From Cololabis saira (taxonomy: Eukaryota > Chordata > Actinopteri > Beloniformes > Belonidae): 64,000 bases of DNA. Below are positions 1 through 11,164 of the stretch, in pieces. The stretch covers positions 44,108,868-44,172,867 of the forward strand of contig NC_084591.1 of NCBI RefSeq assembly GCF_033807715.1, read 5' to 3'. Under the pieces are notes generated by a model. That model searched no databases. It saw only the letters and a list, made by a program, of their open reading frames with translations, and was not told the origin of the DNA. Numbering within the stretch: the first letter of the stretch is position 1; each line of letters opens with the position of its first letter. The translations under genes and the position numbers were made by a program.

Positions 1-500
1 TTCCTTCCTTCCTTCCTTCCTTCCTTCCTTCCTTCCTTCCTTCCTTCCTTCCTTCTTTCCTCCCTTCCTTCTTTTCTCCCTTCCTCTTTTCTTCCTTCCT
101 TCCTTCCTTCCTTCCTTCCTTCCTTCCTTCCTTCCTTCCTTCCTTCCTTCCTTCCTTCCTTCCTTCCTTCCTTCTTTCCTCCATTCCTCCTTTTCTCCCT
201 TCCTCTTTCCTTCCTTCCTTCCTTCCTTCCTTCCTTCCTTCCTTCCTTCCTTCCTTCCTTCCTTCCTTCCTTCCTTCCTTCCTTCCTTCTTTCCTCCATT
301 CCTCCTTTTCTCCCTTCCTCTTTCCTTCCTTCCTTCCTTCCTTCCTTCCTTCCTTCCTTCCTTCCTTCTTTCCTCCATTCCTCCTTTTCTCCCTTCCTTT
401 TCTCCCATCCTCCCTTCCTTCTTTTCTCCCTTCCTCCCTTCTTTCTTTCCTTCTTTTCATTCTTCCTTCCTTCCTCCCTTCTTCTCTTCCTCCTTCCTTG
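1..500. repeat. (TTCC)n microsatellite with variant units
   Basis: Almost pure pyrimidine tract of TTCC units. It is broken by recurring variant blocks (TTTCCTCCATTCCTCC, TTTTCTCCCTTCC) near 55-90, 175-205, 290-320 and 365-460. The variant blocks recur at about 110-bp spacing, so a longer higher-order unit has been duplicated on top of the 4-bp unit. One strand is all purine, which can adopt triplex structures. No coding potential. Confidence 0.97.
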
Positions 501-875
501 ACCCGAAGACAGCACAAGGGTTAAAAGAAAATCCTCCTTAAGGAGGAGAGTTAATCACGTTTAGCTTCTGCCCAAAAATACAATGCTCACTAAAGTTAGT
601 AGCAGTCCTGTGGCTTTTCATTGGTATTCTAGAAACACTTTAGTCTTATTCCGGCTCAAGGAGGTCTCTAGTCTGTGTCAGCTGTCGCTGGACGAGAGAC
701 GGGTCCACGCTGTCAACAGCACATCACCTCACACTGACGTCCACAACCCGCTCAGACGCAGCAGGAACCTCACATGCATGTTTGTCCATGTTTAGAGGAG
801 ACTCCAGCTCCCAGAAAACTCCCGTAGCCTCGTTGTCTCCACACGACAATGACCGAGTCTTCAGCAGGAACCTTT

Positions 876-1120
876 TTTCATTGTGCACTTCGAGAAAAAA
901 GTCGAAATGTCGAGAAAAAAGTCGAAATGTCGAGATTAATGTTGAAATACAATTTCGAGAAAAAAGTCAAAATTTCGTGAATAAAGTCGACATTTCGAGA
1001 ATAAAGTTGAAATACATTTCGACTTTTTTCTCAAATTGTATTTCAACATTAATCTCGACATTTTGACTTTTTTCTCGATATTTCGACTTTTTTCTCGAAG
1101 TGCATTATGAAAAAAAATCT
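876..1120. repeat. Palindromic array of a 20-bp CGAGAAAAAAGTCGAAATGT unit
   Basis: The left half reads as repeats of CGAGAAAAAAGTCGAAATGT. The right half is their reverse complement, and both edges carry the same GTGCACTTCGAG / CTCGAAGTGCATTATG sequence. The whole block is therefore an inverted repeat with arms of about 110 bp. The same unit fills the hAT elements at 6186-6803 and 13359-14168, but the hAT ends are absent here. The apparent reading frame over 782-1066 is a by-product of the repeat. Confidence 0.85.
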
Positions 1121-1339
1121 TCCTCCTCTAAAATATTATTTTTATTTTTCTCCTGCCTGGCCCTAATATTCTTCAGTACATTCTTGCTAAGAGATGCAAA
1201 ATTGCAATAAAAAAAGTACAGATTAGTTGTTACCATAATTTAAAAAAAGCAGCCTGTGGAAAAACTGGGATGACGTAGAGAAGAAAAATCAAACAGCCTA
1301 AACTTCTTCTAAACATTTAATACAATTATTCATAACATA

Positions 1340-1870
1340 CAAATCCATAAATTGGAGCGTGTGTGTTACACAGGGTGGGAAGTTATTGAAGAGGCAGGAG
1401 AGTTTATCTCATCATGCTTGTGGTGTACCCCAGGGCTCAGTTTTGGGTCCAATACTATTTATTCTGTATGTCAGTGATATTTCCAAAGTATCCACAGAAT
1501 TCAAATAAGTACTGTTTGCAGACAACAAAAATATCTTTTTGGTCTTGGGTGAATTTTAGGGAGCTCTTGGCAATGGTTACTACAGAAATGTGAAGATTAA
1601 AGAAGCGGTTTGGTTTGAACTCAAACTAAATTCATGATACTTGGTAATTGCAAAAGGACACTCGTGTACAAATGAAGGTTGACGGTGCTGCATTGACAAG
1701 TGTTCATGAAAATGTGCTTGTTGGTGTGATGATAGATGAATAAAATAAAGTGGAAATCATTTACACAATAAACCTTCCAGAAGCAGTTCCGAATAAAGCA
1801 GGACACAATCCGGGCCACAAACCACGACACGTTCTTTATTGTTCACTAGTTTTACCATATTTACTATGAT
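1340..1870 (+). pseudogene. Decayed LINE reverse-transcriptase fragment
   Basis: Translation near 1415-1490 gives the RT core GVPQGSVLGPILFILYVSDI. It is followed near 1510 by LFADN, where an active RT has the catalytic FADD. Downstream, in a shifted frame, come KFMILGNCKRDT and a stretch like RHVLYCSLVLPYLLYDAG, typical of the C-terminal half of Jockey/CR1-type fish LINEs. Stops and frameshifts, the lost second aspartate and truncation at both ends show it is dead. It probably lies in an immp2l intron. The clade is uncertain. Confidence 0.75.
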
Positions 1871-2230
1871 GCAGGTGTGTGCGTGCGCATGTGTGCAGCC
1901 TGCTATTTCTCCCGGATGTGCAGGAAGAGGAGCGAGCTGTTCTCGGGGGTGTTACACCGTGTTCTCTTGAGGAAATGAATTCTCCGCTTTATAAAACAGG
2001 AGACGAGCTGCAGAGCTCCTCTCAAACAGCAGCTTTCAAAACTCACCTCCTGACGATTGCAGTGTTTATATATATTCATTACATACGATCGCTTCCTTTT
2101 TCAGTCCCTGTCTGAGAGAATTTCAGTCCCATACATTTGTTCACATTACTGTACATTTATTAACAAAAACGTGTTAACGTGTGATAATAAATATGATTGT
2201 GAAGATAACGTGTGATAATAATTTATTATT

Positions 2231-3180
2231 AGGGCCCGAGCACTGACAGTGCGAAGGCCATATTGTATCTGTAGGAATTGTTCTCGTTCTTATTCTCGTT
2301 CTCGTTTTTATTTTTCAAACGAAATTAGGGCCTTTTTGCCCCCCTAAACGTGTCCCAAAAGTCACCAAATTTTGCACCAAGCCAGGCCTGGCCAAAAATG
2401 TGATATTTAATGGTTTGCATTAATGGGCGTGGCCTAATGGCTCAACAGCGCCCCCTAGAAAACTTTGTGCCTCAAGCCCCACGATACGGTTTGACGTACA
2501 TGCACGAAAATCGGTACACACCTGTATCATGTCGCAACTTAAAGAAAAGTCTCTTGGCGCCATGGCTGAAACCCAACAGGAAGTCGGCCATTTTGAACAT
2601 TTTTAATTAATCGCGTAATTTTGGCGCAATTTATGCCATTTCTTCGGCCGTTAATGCGGCCTGAACCGTAACGTGCACCCAGGTGTATTATACATCAAAA
2701 TGTGCGTCTCCATCCTGCTACAACGCTCATTACTTTTCTCTTTCAAAGGCGTTTGGCAACGCTAAACGCCAAAAAGCGTGCCCTCCCTTTATCTGATTGG
2801 TCCATATTTGATAGTTCCCCAAAAGTCACCAAATTTTGCATGCAAGCCAGGCCTGGTGATAAATTTGATATTTCATGGTTTGCATTAATGGGCGTGGCCT
2901 AACGGCTCAACAGCGCCCCCTACAATACTTTTCTCTGCTATAACTTTTGAATGGTTTGACATAAAGAGTCGTGGGTGGTGTCATGGGACTCGGTATTGAG
3001 TCCTTGACCTTCATTGGCCTGAATTAGCCCCGCCCCTTCTTCTGATTGGTTGTCCCTTTTTTCTGCCATAACTTTTGAATGGTTTGACATAGGAAGTCGT
3101 GGGTGGTGTCATTTCTGATATGCTTATGGGGACGGTGGCCGTTAGTGCGAGGGCCCGTTCATCGCTGCTTGCAGCTTTAA
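2231..3180 (+). repeat. AGGGCCCGAGCAC...GCAGCTTTAA dispersed element, copy 1
   Basis: Starts AGGGCCCGAGCACTGACAGTGC (a small hairpin, GCACTGACAGTGC) and ends GGGCCCGTTCATCGCTGCTTGCAGCTTTAA. It lies in AT-rich flanks (TTATT before, TTATG after). Three more copies are at 16690, 20838 and, inverted, 25268. Internal landmarks shared by all are AGTCACCAAATTTTGC, GGGCGTGGC and GTCGGCCATTTTGAA. It has no intact ORF. I recognise it as a teleost interspersed repeat but cannot place its superfamily. Confidence 0.85.
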
Positions 3181-3267
3181 TTATGATTGGTTTGTTAAAT
3201 TATTGCATGATTATATTCAGAAAATGTAGATATGAATCATAGGCAGCAGGCCAGCCAGTTTTCTCAT

Positions 3268-3600
3268 GTAATTAAATGATCCTTACAATGATCGGAAGGT
3301 CGGTGGTTCGAATCCCGCTCTGTCCTAGTTTGCTGTCGTGTCCTTGGGCAAGACACCTTACCCAGCTTGCCCCGTATGAATGTGTTTGAATGTGTATGAA
3401 TGTTGGTGGTGGTCGGAGAGGCCGTTAGGCGCGATATGGCAGCCACGCTTCTGTCAGTCTGCCCCAGGGCAGCTGTGGCTACAAATGTAGCTTACCACCA
3501 CCTGTGAGGATGTGTATGAATGAATAATGATCTCTGTAAAGTGCTCTGGGTGCCTAGAAGGGCGCTATATAAATCCAAGTCCTTAATATTATTATTATTA
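3268..3600 (+). repeat. tRNA-derived SINE
   Basis: Contains a B-box-like GGTTCGAATCC at about 3306 in a tRNA-like head. The body is typical of fish SINEs: GTCCTTGGGCAAGACACC, GGCAGCCACGC, CTGCCCCAGGGCAGCTGTGGC. The tail is GCGCTATATAAATCCAAGTCC followed by (ATT)n. This is an interspersed repeat, not a functional tRNA gene: no cloverleaf closes around the B box. Confidence 0.85.
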
Positions 3601-3889
3601 TCCCCATCAAGGGAGGACTCAACGCCTACATTTTTCAACAAATAAGAATACATCTGTTGCCATGCGTCCTTCTTGCACAATTTCTGTTCCTCCACATCCA
3701 CGACAGGGACTTACTGGCCAGTGATGCATGATAACACTTCCCCCGCTTTGAGACTATACTCACTCTGCAAAAACAAAAATGACAACAGAAACTTTAGAAG
3801 AAAATGTGTACAGTTATTTATGTGAAACAGTAATTCATCAAAAACTTGTGAGGTCCTTTGCCTGTCAAAGCCAAATGTGCTTTTTTAAA

Positions 3890-4400
3890 AAAGAAGTTTT
3901 AAGAAGAAGTTGGTCAAACTATCGAAATATATGGAGATGACCAAAAACCACCACAACAGTGGAGAAAATTCTTAGCATGTGGTCAAAGAAAGAAAACCTG
4001 CTGGAGTATTTCTTCCAACACTGGAGCATATAGGCAAAAAAAAAAAAAAAAACACGGTTGAGCGTATATCAATCATTGTCGGATATGGAGGGAAATGTCA
4101 TACAATTAAAATAAAGAGCTGCACTGACTTTGAAGTTAAGCAGCTTGAAGACGGTAAGCCAGTGCAGGAGGAGGCTGATCCTGCAGCTCGTGCAGCCAAA
4201 AACACCAGTAACCTGGTGATCAGGAGCACCGACACCAACCGCTCTGTGCTGGAGCTTTATGTCTGCAGTCACATCCACAAACGGACAGAGAAGTCCACAC
4301 ACATCACTGACCTCTGCTCGCTTCAGTCTTGGGGAAGAAAAGCATGCTGCCCATGTTGGTCTGCATGCATGAGGTTCCCAAAACAAAGATGTAAAAACAT
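3890..4400 (+). pseudogene. Frameshifted fragment of an uncharacterised teleost multicopy gene
   Basis: One frame gives PPQQWRKFLACGQ. A shifted frame continues ENLLEYFFQHWS, then after a poly(A) run comes KQLEDGKPVQEEADPAARAA and LVIRSTDTN. These resemble the PQQW...FLSSGxNK, EEADTR and VIRSPDTD blocks of a multicopy fish protein family that I remember but cannot name. Frames change at least twice and both ends are missing. The function of the family is unknown to me, and it may be of transposon origin. Confidence 0.4.
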
Positions 4401-4417
4401 TAGTCTCCAACATAGTA

Positions 4418-4927
4418 CCGTATTGGCCCAAATATAAGACGGGGTTTTTTGCATTGAAATAAGACTGAAAAAGTGGGGGTCATCTTACATTCGGGGTCTA
4501 GACGTTATACCCATTCACAACGCTAGATGGCGCCAGATATCTTTAAAGCGAATGCTGAACTAAACTCCCCAGGCCAAAGCGAACCCCTGTCACGAAGAAT
4601 AAAAATAGCAGTAGCATGAAGAAGAAAAATAAAAAATAGCGGTAAGAAAGAAAAGAGAAGAAAATAACAGAAGAGATAACAGAAAATGGAGAAACGTAGC
4701 GACAATCAGGTGGAAGAAGTTATGATGCAAACTTCAAGATCATGATTTGAATGAGGCATGCTTTTTCTCTCAAATATATTGTTATAATCATTTGTTTCAG
4801 ATGTACTGTAATTATTTTCTGTATAAAAATTTAATTTGGTGTTAAAAAAGTCTTTTTTCAAATTTGAGTCTTGAAAAAGAGGGGGTCGTCTTATAATCAG
4901 GGTCGTCTTATATTCGGGTCAATACGG
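4418..4927. mobile_element. TA-flanked MITE, ends CCGTATTGGCCC...GGGTCAATACGG
   Basis: Terminal inverted repeats of about 24 bp start CCGTATTGGCCCAAATATAAG on the left. On the right the reverse complement starts CCGTATTGACCCGAATATAAG. A TA dinucleotide lies immediately outside each end (4416-4417, 4928-4929). The interior is AT-rich with no transposase. The TA duplication fits the Tc1/mariner or pogo group. The element at 35001-35734 has related CCGTATT ends. Confidence 0.8.
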
Positions 4928-5129
4928 TAATATAACTCTGTTTAGAAACCTTAGGAACCAGTTTCACTCCATCACCAGAACTGTTTCTGGCAGGGGGAAA
5001 CATGTACTGCAGCGTAGCTCTATAGCAGCATATCCAGGATGAATCTGTTTCAGACCAGCTGCTCTAGTCTGGTCCTGCAGCTGCAGCTACGACTACTGGC
5101 CCTAACACACTCATGTACACTAACTAGAG

Positions 5130-5540
5130 ACTTCACTAATTACAAAGGTTTAAAGTTTGGTTTTAAAGGTGGAGGTGGTGTCAGCCTCCTTAACCCAAAC
5201 TGGAAGTTGTCTCCATAGTAACGGTTCCTGATAGCAGAGACCCGTCCTCCAAATCTACATTTAGATTCTCTATGAACTACGAGTAAACCTGCACCCTGAG
5301 AACCCAGAGCTCTATTAGGAACATACATTACTATCAGGTCTTGTAAATATTGCAGAGCTAGGCCATTTAGAGCTTTAGACGCAAGGAATACAATTTTGCA
5401 GTGGATTCTGAGGTTTATGGGGAGACTAACACTGGAGAGAGCTGCTCTCTCTTGTCCAGTCCTGTCAGCTCTCACGCTGCTTTTGGATCAGCTGGAGGAT
5501 ATTCAGAGAATTTCTTGAACATCCTGCTAATAATACGTTA
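5130..5540 (-). pseudogene. LINE (L2/CR1-like) ORF2 C-terminal fragment
   Basis: On the - strand the translation contains KALNGLALQYLQDLIVMYVP, then NRALGSQGAGLLVVHRESK, followed by a tail ending in LKPNFKPL. This is the region after the RT domain in L2/CR1-type LINEs (compare KALNGLAPQYL...SRSLRSS..GLLVVPR). It has no RT core and several stops. Flanking sequence up to 5560 looks like the same repeat. Confidence 0.65.
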
Positions 5541-5611
5541 CAGTAATCTAGTCTAGAAGATACAAACATGTGTCCCCTAGTACCCCTCCCATCGTATTGC
5601 TCCTCTGGTTC

Positions 5612-5662
5612 TCCTCCTCCGTTACTCCTCCTCCGTTACTCCTCCTCCGTTACCCCTCCTCT
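5612..5662. repeat. Short 14-bp minisatellite
   Basis: Three to four tandem copies of GTTACTCCTCCTCC in a T/C-rich stretch. It is non-coding and lies just upstream of the penultimate immp2l coding exon. Confidence 0.8.
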
Positions 5663-5985
5663 GTTTCTCTACTTATTTCTTGTTTACGTCAGTCTGGTTG
5701 TGGCTCTACATGAACATGTCACATGGTTGTTTTTCAGTCCTGTAGAATCCAGCTTAAGTTTCTTCCCCATCTTCTGGCGCTAAGACCTAGAAATAAAATA
5801 CAAATCCAGTGGAACCAGACTGATTGAAGAAGAAAAGAATTAAGATAGCTGACTGTGCTTGGGGGAATTTAACATCTTTGAACCAGATTTCTTACTTATT
5901 TCACAACCAAAATAATATGAGAAGAGACATTTGCTTTAGAAAATGTGTTTTTTATTTATTTTAGTTCCTCTGTCCATCTCTTCAG

Positions 5986-6088
5986 GACTATGGGCTACAA
6001 GAACCGATACGTTCGAATCCCTGATGGTCATTTCTGGATTGAAGGAGATCATCATGGACGCAGTCTGGACAGCAACAGCTTCGGACCG
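5986..6088 (+). CDS. immp2l: immp2l penultimate coding exon (mitochondrial inner membrane peptidase subunit 2)
   Basis: A 103-bp exon between an acceptor (CTCTTCAG, ends 5985) and a donor (CCG|GTAGGACC). After one base that completes the previous codon, it encodes [20 protein letters not shown] and then [14 protein letters not shown]. This is nearly identical to human IMMP2L around TIGHKNRYVKVP...[21 protein letters not shown]2L is a type I signal peptidase (family S26) of the mitochondrial inner membrane that trims intermembrane-space targeting signals, working with IMMP1L. The GDxxxxSxDSxxFGPV block is the conserved C-terminal box of the S26 fold. The catalytic Ser and Lys are encoded by earlier exons that I could not find between 500 and 5985. 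The 6845-bp intron that follows is filled with transposons. Confidence 0.93.
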
Positions 6089-6185
6089 GTAGGACCTTCA
6101 TATCTTACCTGGGGGGGGGGGCAGGAACTCGTCCAATTCATTTTTAGTTATATAGCGTCTATTACAACAGAAGTTCTCTCTAGAC

Positions 6186-6803
6186 CAGGGGTCGGCAACC
6201 CGCGGCTCTAGAGCTCGTTAGCGCCGCCCTAGTGGCTCCCTGGAACTTTTCCAAAAATGTTTGACCTTTTTTTTCCTTTTTTTCTTCTTTTTTTCTCGTC
6301 TCTTTTTTTTCTCTTTTTTTCTTTTTTCTTTTTTTTTTCTTTTTGTCTTTTTTCTCTTCTTTTCTTCCCTTTTCCTTTCCTTTTTAATCTCGACATTTCG
6401 ACTTTTTTCTCGACATTTCGACTTTTTTCTCAACTTTTTCTCGAGATTGTACTTCAACATTAATCTCGACATTTTGACTTTTTTCTCCAAATTTTGACTT
6501 TTTTCTCGACATTTCAACTTTTCTCTCAACATTTCGACTTTTTTCTCAACATTTCGACTTTTTTCTCAAGATTGTACTTCAATATTAATCTTGACATTTC
6601 GACTTTTTTCTCGACATTTTGACTTCTTTCTCAAAGTGCATAATAATTCCCCCAGTTATAACTAATATAGATACATGCAGCATGTGTTGCCTTCATTCTA
6701 AGGCTTATACAAGACTTTTCATTTTTTGCGGCTCCAGACATATTTGTTTTTTGTATTTTTGGTCCAATATGGCTCTTTCAACATTTTGGGTTGTCGACCT
6801 CTG
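6186..6803 (+). mobile_element. Non-autonomous hAT element (Buster-like), copy 1
   Basis: Left end CAGGGGTCGGCAACCCGCGG, right end GGGTTGTCGACCTCTG. Flanks are CTCTAGAC (6178-6185) and CTCTAGAG (6804-6811), matching at 7 of 8 positions. A TA at the centre of the 8-bp duplication fits the Buster group of hAT elements. The interior is T-rich and then an array of CGACATTTCGACTTTTTTCT units (about 6385-6640). No transposase is present. Confidence 0.85.
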
Positions 6804-6900
6804 CTCTAGAGCTTGGTTTCATATAAACATAGCATCATATTATACTGGATACAGCAGTATGTGCATGTTTTTCCTGACCAGAGCAGAATATTACTCTGCT

Positions 6901-6938
6901 CTGGCTCTTTCAACATTTTGGTTTGCCGACCCCTGCTC
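6901..6938 (+). mobile_element. Orphan right end of the same hAT family
   Basis: GGCTCTTTCAACATTTTGG then TTTGCCGACCCCTG repeats the terminal segment of the element just to the left, followed by CTCTAGGA, a near copy of its target site. It sits about 100 bp beyond the proper right end with no left end of its own. Confidence 0.7.
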
Positions 6939-7115
6939 TAGGATCTTTCCAGAAACCGAGAACATAAACCCCCGAGCAATTATTACATAAATGATAGCAG
7001 GTAAAAACTCCCCTAGTGGGAGAAAAACCTTAAGCCAAACAGTGGCGAGAAAAACTCCTCGTGTCAAAGTATCCTCAGGAAAGACTGCAAATAAGGCGCT
7101 GTAAAACAAAACTGT

Positions 7116-8003
7116 ACCAATTAGTAATGTAAGGTTGGGTAGGTTTTTATAAGTTCAGCTGTCAGGATGAGCACCGACCGGTACCAAATGTAACTTGACC
7201 CGTTTGAAACTGATGGAAACCACGTTTGAGTGGTGGAATGAGCTGGAACCAGAACAAGGAGGGTAGGGGGGAGTCAAAGAGCTGGCATATATGGATGGGG
7301 TGTATCGTGGTTTTATCAGAATGATCTGATGTTGAGTCACGTTCACTCACAACTCTTCCCGTCCGTCTCCAACATGTATCCCCTTTGGACAGCTTTGTGT
7401 GGAGGACACGTTTCAACCAGATCTGGGGTTTCTGCACACCCGGGTTGTTCTTGTGCTAATCTGCTCCTCCTTCACACATAAACATTTCATTGCGACCGGG
7501 TTCAGGCGTTGCTCCTCATCTTTGAAAAGCTGAAGGAATATTAACATTCTCATATTGATTTCTGTCCTCTGCTTGCTGTTTTGCCCTCTTGGGGTGAGTG
7601 ATTATAAAATATTCAGCAAAGAATCTGTTTGCTATGGATGGCACATTCCGGGCCCGATGGAGGGACCAGGTCTCCAGCTGCACTGAATCTTGCCAAGAGG
7701 ACGGGAGGTTTGCTCTTCCCAAACTCATTTTCATGAAGCCAGCAGCTCTGCAAACGCTGCTTTTATATCCTTTTAATTAGCAGCGCGACAGATACAATAA
7801 AGCAAGAGAGCATCCTTCACGGTCCGGACTACGACTGCCCTTGGCTGCCAGGATTTAAGAAGTCCGGCCTGCACCAGCGCTGCTCCTTCCTTCTGTCTTA
7901 AGCATCGTTCAGGAGCTCTGTCCATCCTGTGCTGCACCAAATTCAACATTTTGGGTCGTAGCGGGAGCATCAGATCGGAATTTTCCAATTTCTTTTTAAA
8001 GAG
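7116..8003. other. No recognisable feature
   Basis: Sequence in the last immp2l intron. Short overlapping frames on both strands show no known motif and I see no splice-bounded exon. Confidence 0.5.
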
Positions 8004-8011
8004 AATATGAT

Positions 8012-9344
8012 CAGGGCTGCACATAATTATTTTGGTCTGGTGCTCAGAGGAGCCCCTGGATATGTGACTTGGGGCTCCAAAAACGCGGTGACCCGTCTCG
8101 CCGGATCGATAAAAGAGGGATGCAGGAATAAGTTATAGGCAAAACGATATTTATTCACTTATAAAGATGAATTAACAAATTATGGTGCGTGTTAGTCTGT
8201 AGAGTCAGTATAAAAGCATATTTTGCACCTAGGGTTGCCAACTTTCAGAAATAGAAATAAAGGACGCCCCGATTTCAGCAGCGCAGGAGCCAAAAAGAAG
8301 CCCCAAAACTTCTAAACTGCATAAAAATGTGTTTATTTTATATAAAAAAACGTGTTCTTTAATAGCATTGAACTTGCATGACTGTACAGACAGCCAACCA
8401 TATAGCAGCTGAAATATCCTCCTATGCTACGTATGTCCACATCAGCCAAGGTGTAGAATATTGCTTCAGTGAAGAATATGGTGTAAAAGTTAACTTATTT
8501 CAATAATTCAACTAGAATATGGTGTAAAAGTTAATTTATTTCAATAATCAACTAGAATATGGTGTAAAAGTTCATCTATTTCAATAATTCAACTTAAAAG
8601 GTGAAACTAATATATTACCTAGTCTTATTACATTCAAAGCAGGATATGTTGAACCTTTATTTGTTATAATTTTGATGATGGAATTGTTTATTGATTTCAT
8701 AAAATATTGTCTAATTTATTTTTTATTTGGGGTTTTCATAAACTGTGAGCCATAATCAGAGAGCAGCGTCTCACTGGTGCAGGAAACTGCTGCATGCAGT
8801 GACGGAGACTGGCTGATTTATGGTTCCGCGTTGCACCAACGCAGAGTTTACGGGGTAGGATACGCGGGAACGCGAACGTACGGTGCGCGTCGCCGCGTAA
8901 CATCATGCAGCCACTTCTCGGCGAACACACGTTTTCTGTTTCTATCCACGGGTAGTGGTTCAGTTTGGTGTCTCTTTGTAGTTGGTGGTGGTGGAACGCC
9001 AAAATAATTACTTATGGCGCTTGCTTCTTGGACATTTTGACGAGACGTGTCGGGGTTTGTTCAGTAAGCTGATCCTTACCTCTCTTCCTGCCCAACCCAC
9101 TGCCGCAACGAGCATGGAGGGGGAGTAAGGACGCGCTGTGATTGGCCAGTACCAACTTTGAGTGGCAGTTCTGGGGAAAAGCTCTCCCAATAGATTTTTT
9201 AATATTAGTATTCTGGTCTGGCTACAACCAATAATATGAGCCCCAGCTGTTGGTACGCAAAAGCGCTTCGCAGCACAAGATTGACAGCGCACTGTGGATT
9301 TTGACGGCGCATGCGCTCTGGCGGCCCACTTATGTGCAGCCCTG
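8012..9344. mobile_element. Non-autonomous hAT element, perfect 8-bp TSD AATATGAT
   Basis: Ends CAGGGCTGCACATAA... and ...TTATGTGCAGCCCTG, flanked by AATATGAT at 8004-8011 and 9345-9352 (identical). The 1333-bp interior holds a palindromic segment (about 8460-8760) with three direct copies of AGAATATGGTGTAAAAGTT (8478-8590). It also holds a CpG-rich segment starting CTGATTTATGGTTCCGCG at 8813. Part of it (8340-8760) recurs inverted at 23052-23510. No transposase ORF remains. Confidence 0.88.
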
Positions 9345-9352
9345 AATATGAT

Positions 9353-10470
9353 CATTTTGTGTCCAGCCAGCTTTAAGACATCCAAGTTTTCAATAAAGCT
9401 CAATTTTTATCTAGTATCTTTAAATCTTTTAATTGTATTACACAATTAGTTATGTTTTGTGAAACATTATCAGAAATTTTGCTGAAATACAGACTTGGAT
9501 CAGTGAGCTTTGCTGTCTCTGGGTCTTTAGCCTCCCTGTACTTCACTTATTCACTTATTTCATGGTAGTTTGTTTCAGTAGTGAGTTCTGGCTTCGTCAG
9601 CCACTTACTGTTCTGGCTGATTCACTTATGGAAAACATCTTTTACTAAGGTCCAGTGGCATTTTGCAGGGTGAATGCCCTCTGGAGATTTTAGATTAAAA
9701 GCTGCCTCCAGGCCCTGAACGCTCTCCTTTGTCTTTGTCCAATCTATAAGTGATAATGTCAGGATGGAGATGGGATCTCTTCACAGAACCTGTCCTCTAT
9801 AAACCTGTCATGTGCCGCTCGGGTAAATGATTTGGATTTTAGTAGATTCCCCACTGGACGGTTAGACTTGCAGAGCACGCCCGGTCATGGATTAATGAGA
9901 TCTTGATCTTTACGCTTCACATGACTCCAAACTCCAACTTCGCTTGTTCCGAGTCTGAAGAATAAACATTCAGTTAGTCGGCTCGCTTCTTTCAGATCCT
10001 GAGAATTACATTTTTGACAAACGTCTCCAATGACAGATGTGGATAAATTGAAGTGAAGTATCCTACTGGCATGAACCCGCCCTCCTCTGTGATGCTGCAG
10101 AACAGAACCTGCTCCAAGCCTCTTGTTCACCGTTATAATAATGATGAATTATAATGATGTCCTCCTGGTCCTCGTCCCTCCTCTCCTCTCGGCCAACTAC
10201 AACTGACCATAGAAAACCCACCAGTAGAAATGATTTTTGAAATAAAGCCTGGAATCTCCATCCAGAAAGTAGAGATTACAGTTTCTGTTTGGTCCTGAAC
10301 AACAATAATTACAACCACAGCTCTTATTATTGCTGTTCTCATTATTCTTATTCATATCAGAAGTTTCATCACATTATCACAGATGTCCTGATATTTTCAT
10401 TAATATAAAGTTAAACCCACAAGTATTTGTTTTGTCTGTTTTGTTCACTTTAATCGCCATCAGAAATGTT
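9353..10470. other. No recognisable feature
   Basis: Intronic sequence in immp2l with no convincing ORF, repeat end or RNA gene. Confidence 0.5.
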
Positions 10471-10479
10471 AGATGCAGA

Positions 10480-10625
10480 TAATATAATATAATAAAATAG
10501 AATATAATGTAATATAATATAATATAACATCATATAATACAATATAATGTAATGTAACATAATATAATGTAATAGAACGTAACATAATATAGTATAATGT
10601 AACATAATATAATAAAATGAGATTA
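10480..10625. repeat. AT-rich TAATA/TATAA microsatellite
   Basis: Imperfect tandem units of TATAA, TAATA and TAACA over about 145 bp. The tyrosine-rich frames on the - strand here are produced by the repeat and are not genes. Confidence 0.9.
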
Positions 10626-11164
10626 GAGCTGTATTTGTTGCTGAGCCAGCGTCCCGGCACAGTGAAGTTACTGCCAGTACAACCATCATGTCAACAGAAA
10701 AAAGGCAAAACAGATGACAACAACGTTGCAACACTGGTGCAATTAGCTGAGAAAGGGTGACACAAAACGCATGTTCACACTGAATAAATACACAGTGTGA
10801 AGGTGAAAGCAGCAGTGAGAGTAGCCGTGTTAGGAGGCTGATACGGGGGAGCAGGGGAGGGTTGAATAATGAGGGAGCTGTATTTATCATTATGTGCATG
10901 TGTGTGTGTGCGTGTTTGTATGAGCGGTAAGTCTGTGAACTTTCTACTGGCTTTTCTGGCCTGGTAGGTCTGGTACTTTCAGGTCACGGTTGAGAGTTTG
11001 GTTTCTTTAAATACCGTCACTTTAGGGTCATCTATCTTTCTGCTGCACACGTTTTTAAAATAGTTGTACAAACTACCTTAAATAAATTGAGTTGAGTTGG
11101 ATTCATTTACATAGCGTCTATTACAATTCTTAACATGGTAATACAACACATACATACATACATG

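Larger units (their letters stand above)
6130..7115 (+). repeat. Old dispersed teleost repeat, interrupted by a hAT element
   Basis: TATAGCGTCTATTACAACAG at 6151 and, after the interruption, GGTAAAAACTCCCCTAGTGG and AGCCAAACAGTGGCGAG near 7000-7050. These match the uninterrupted copy at 63003-63245 in order. The hAT at 6186 split this copy. I see no coding sequence and do not know its class. Confidence 0.65.

Noticed and set aside
3290..3365. tRNA gene suggested by GGTTCGAATCC
   Set aside because: Only the B-box region is present and it is followed by the body of a known-type fish SINE.
10450..10899. 149-codon - strand frame rich in Tyr, Ile and Leu
   Set aside because: Made by an AT microsatellite; no domain or splice support.
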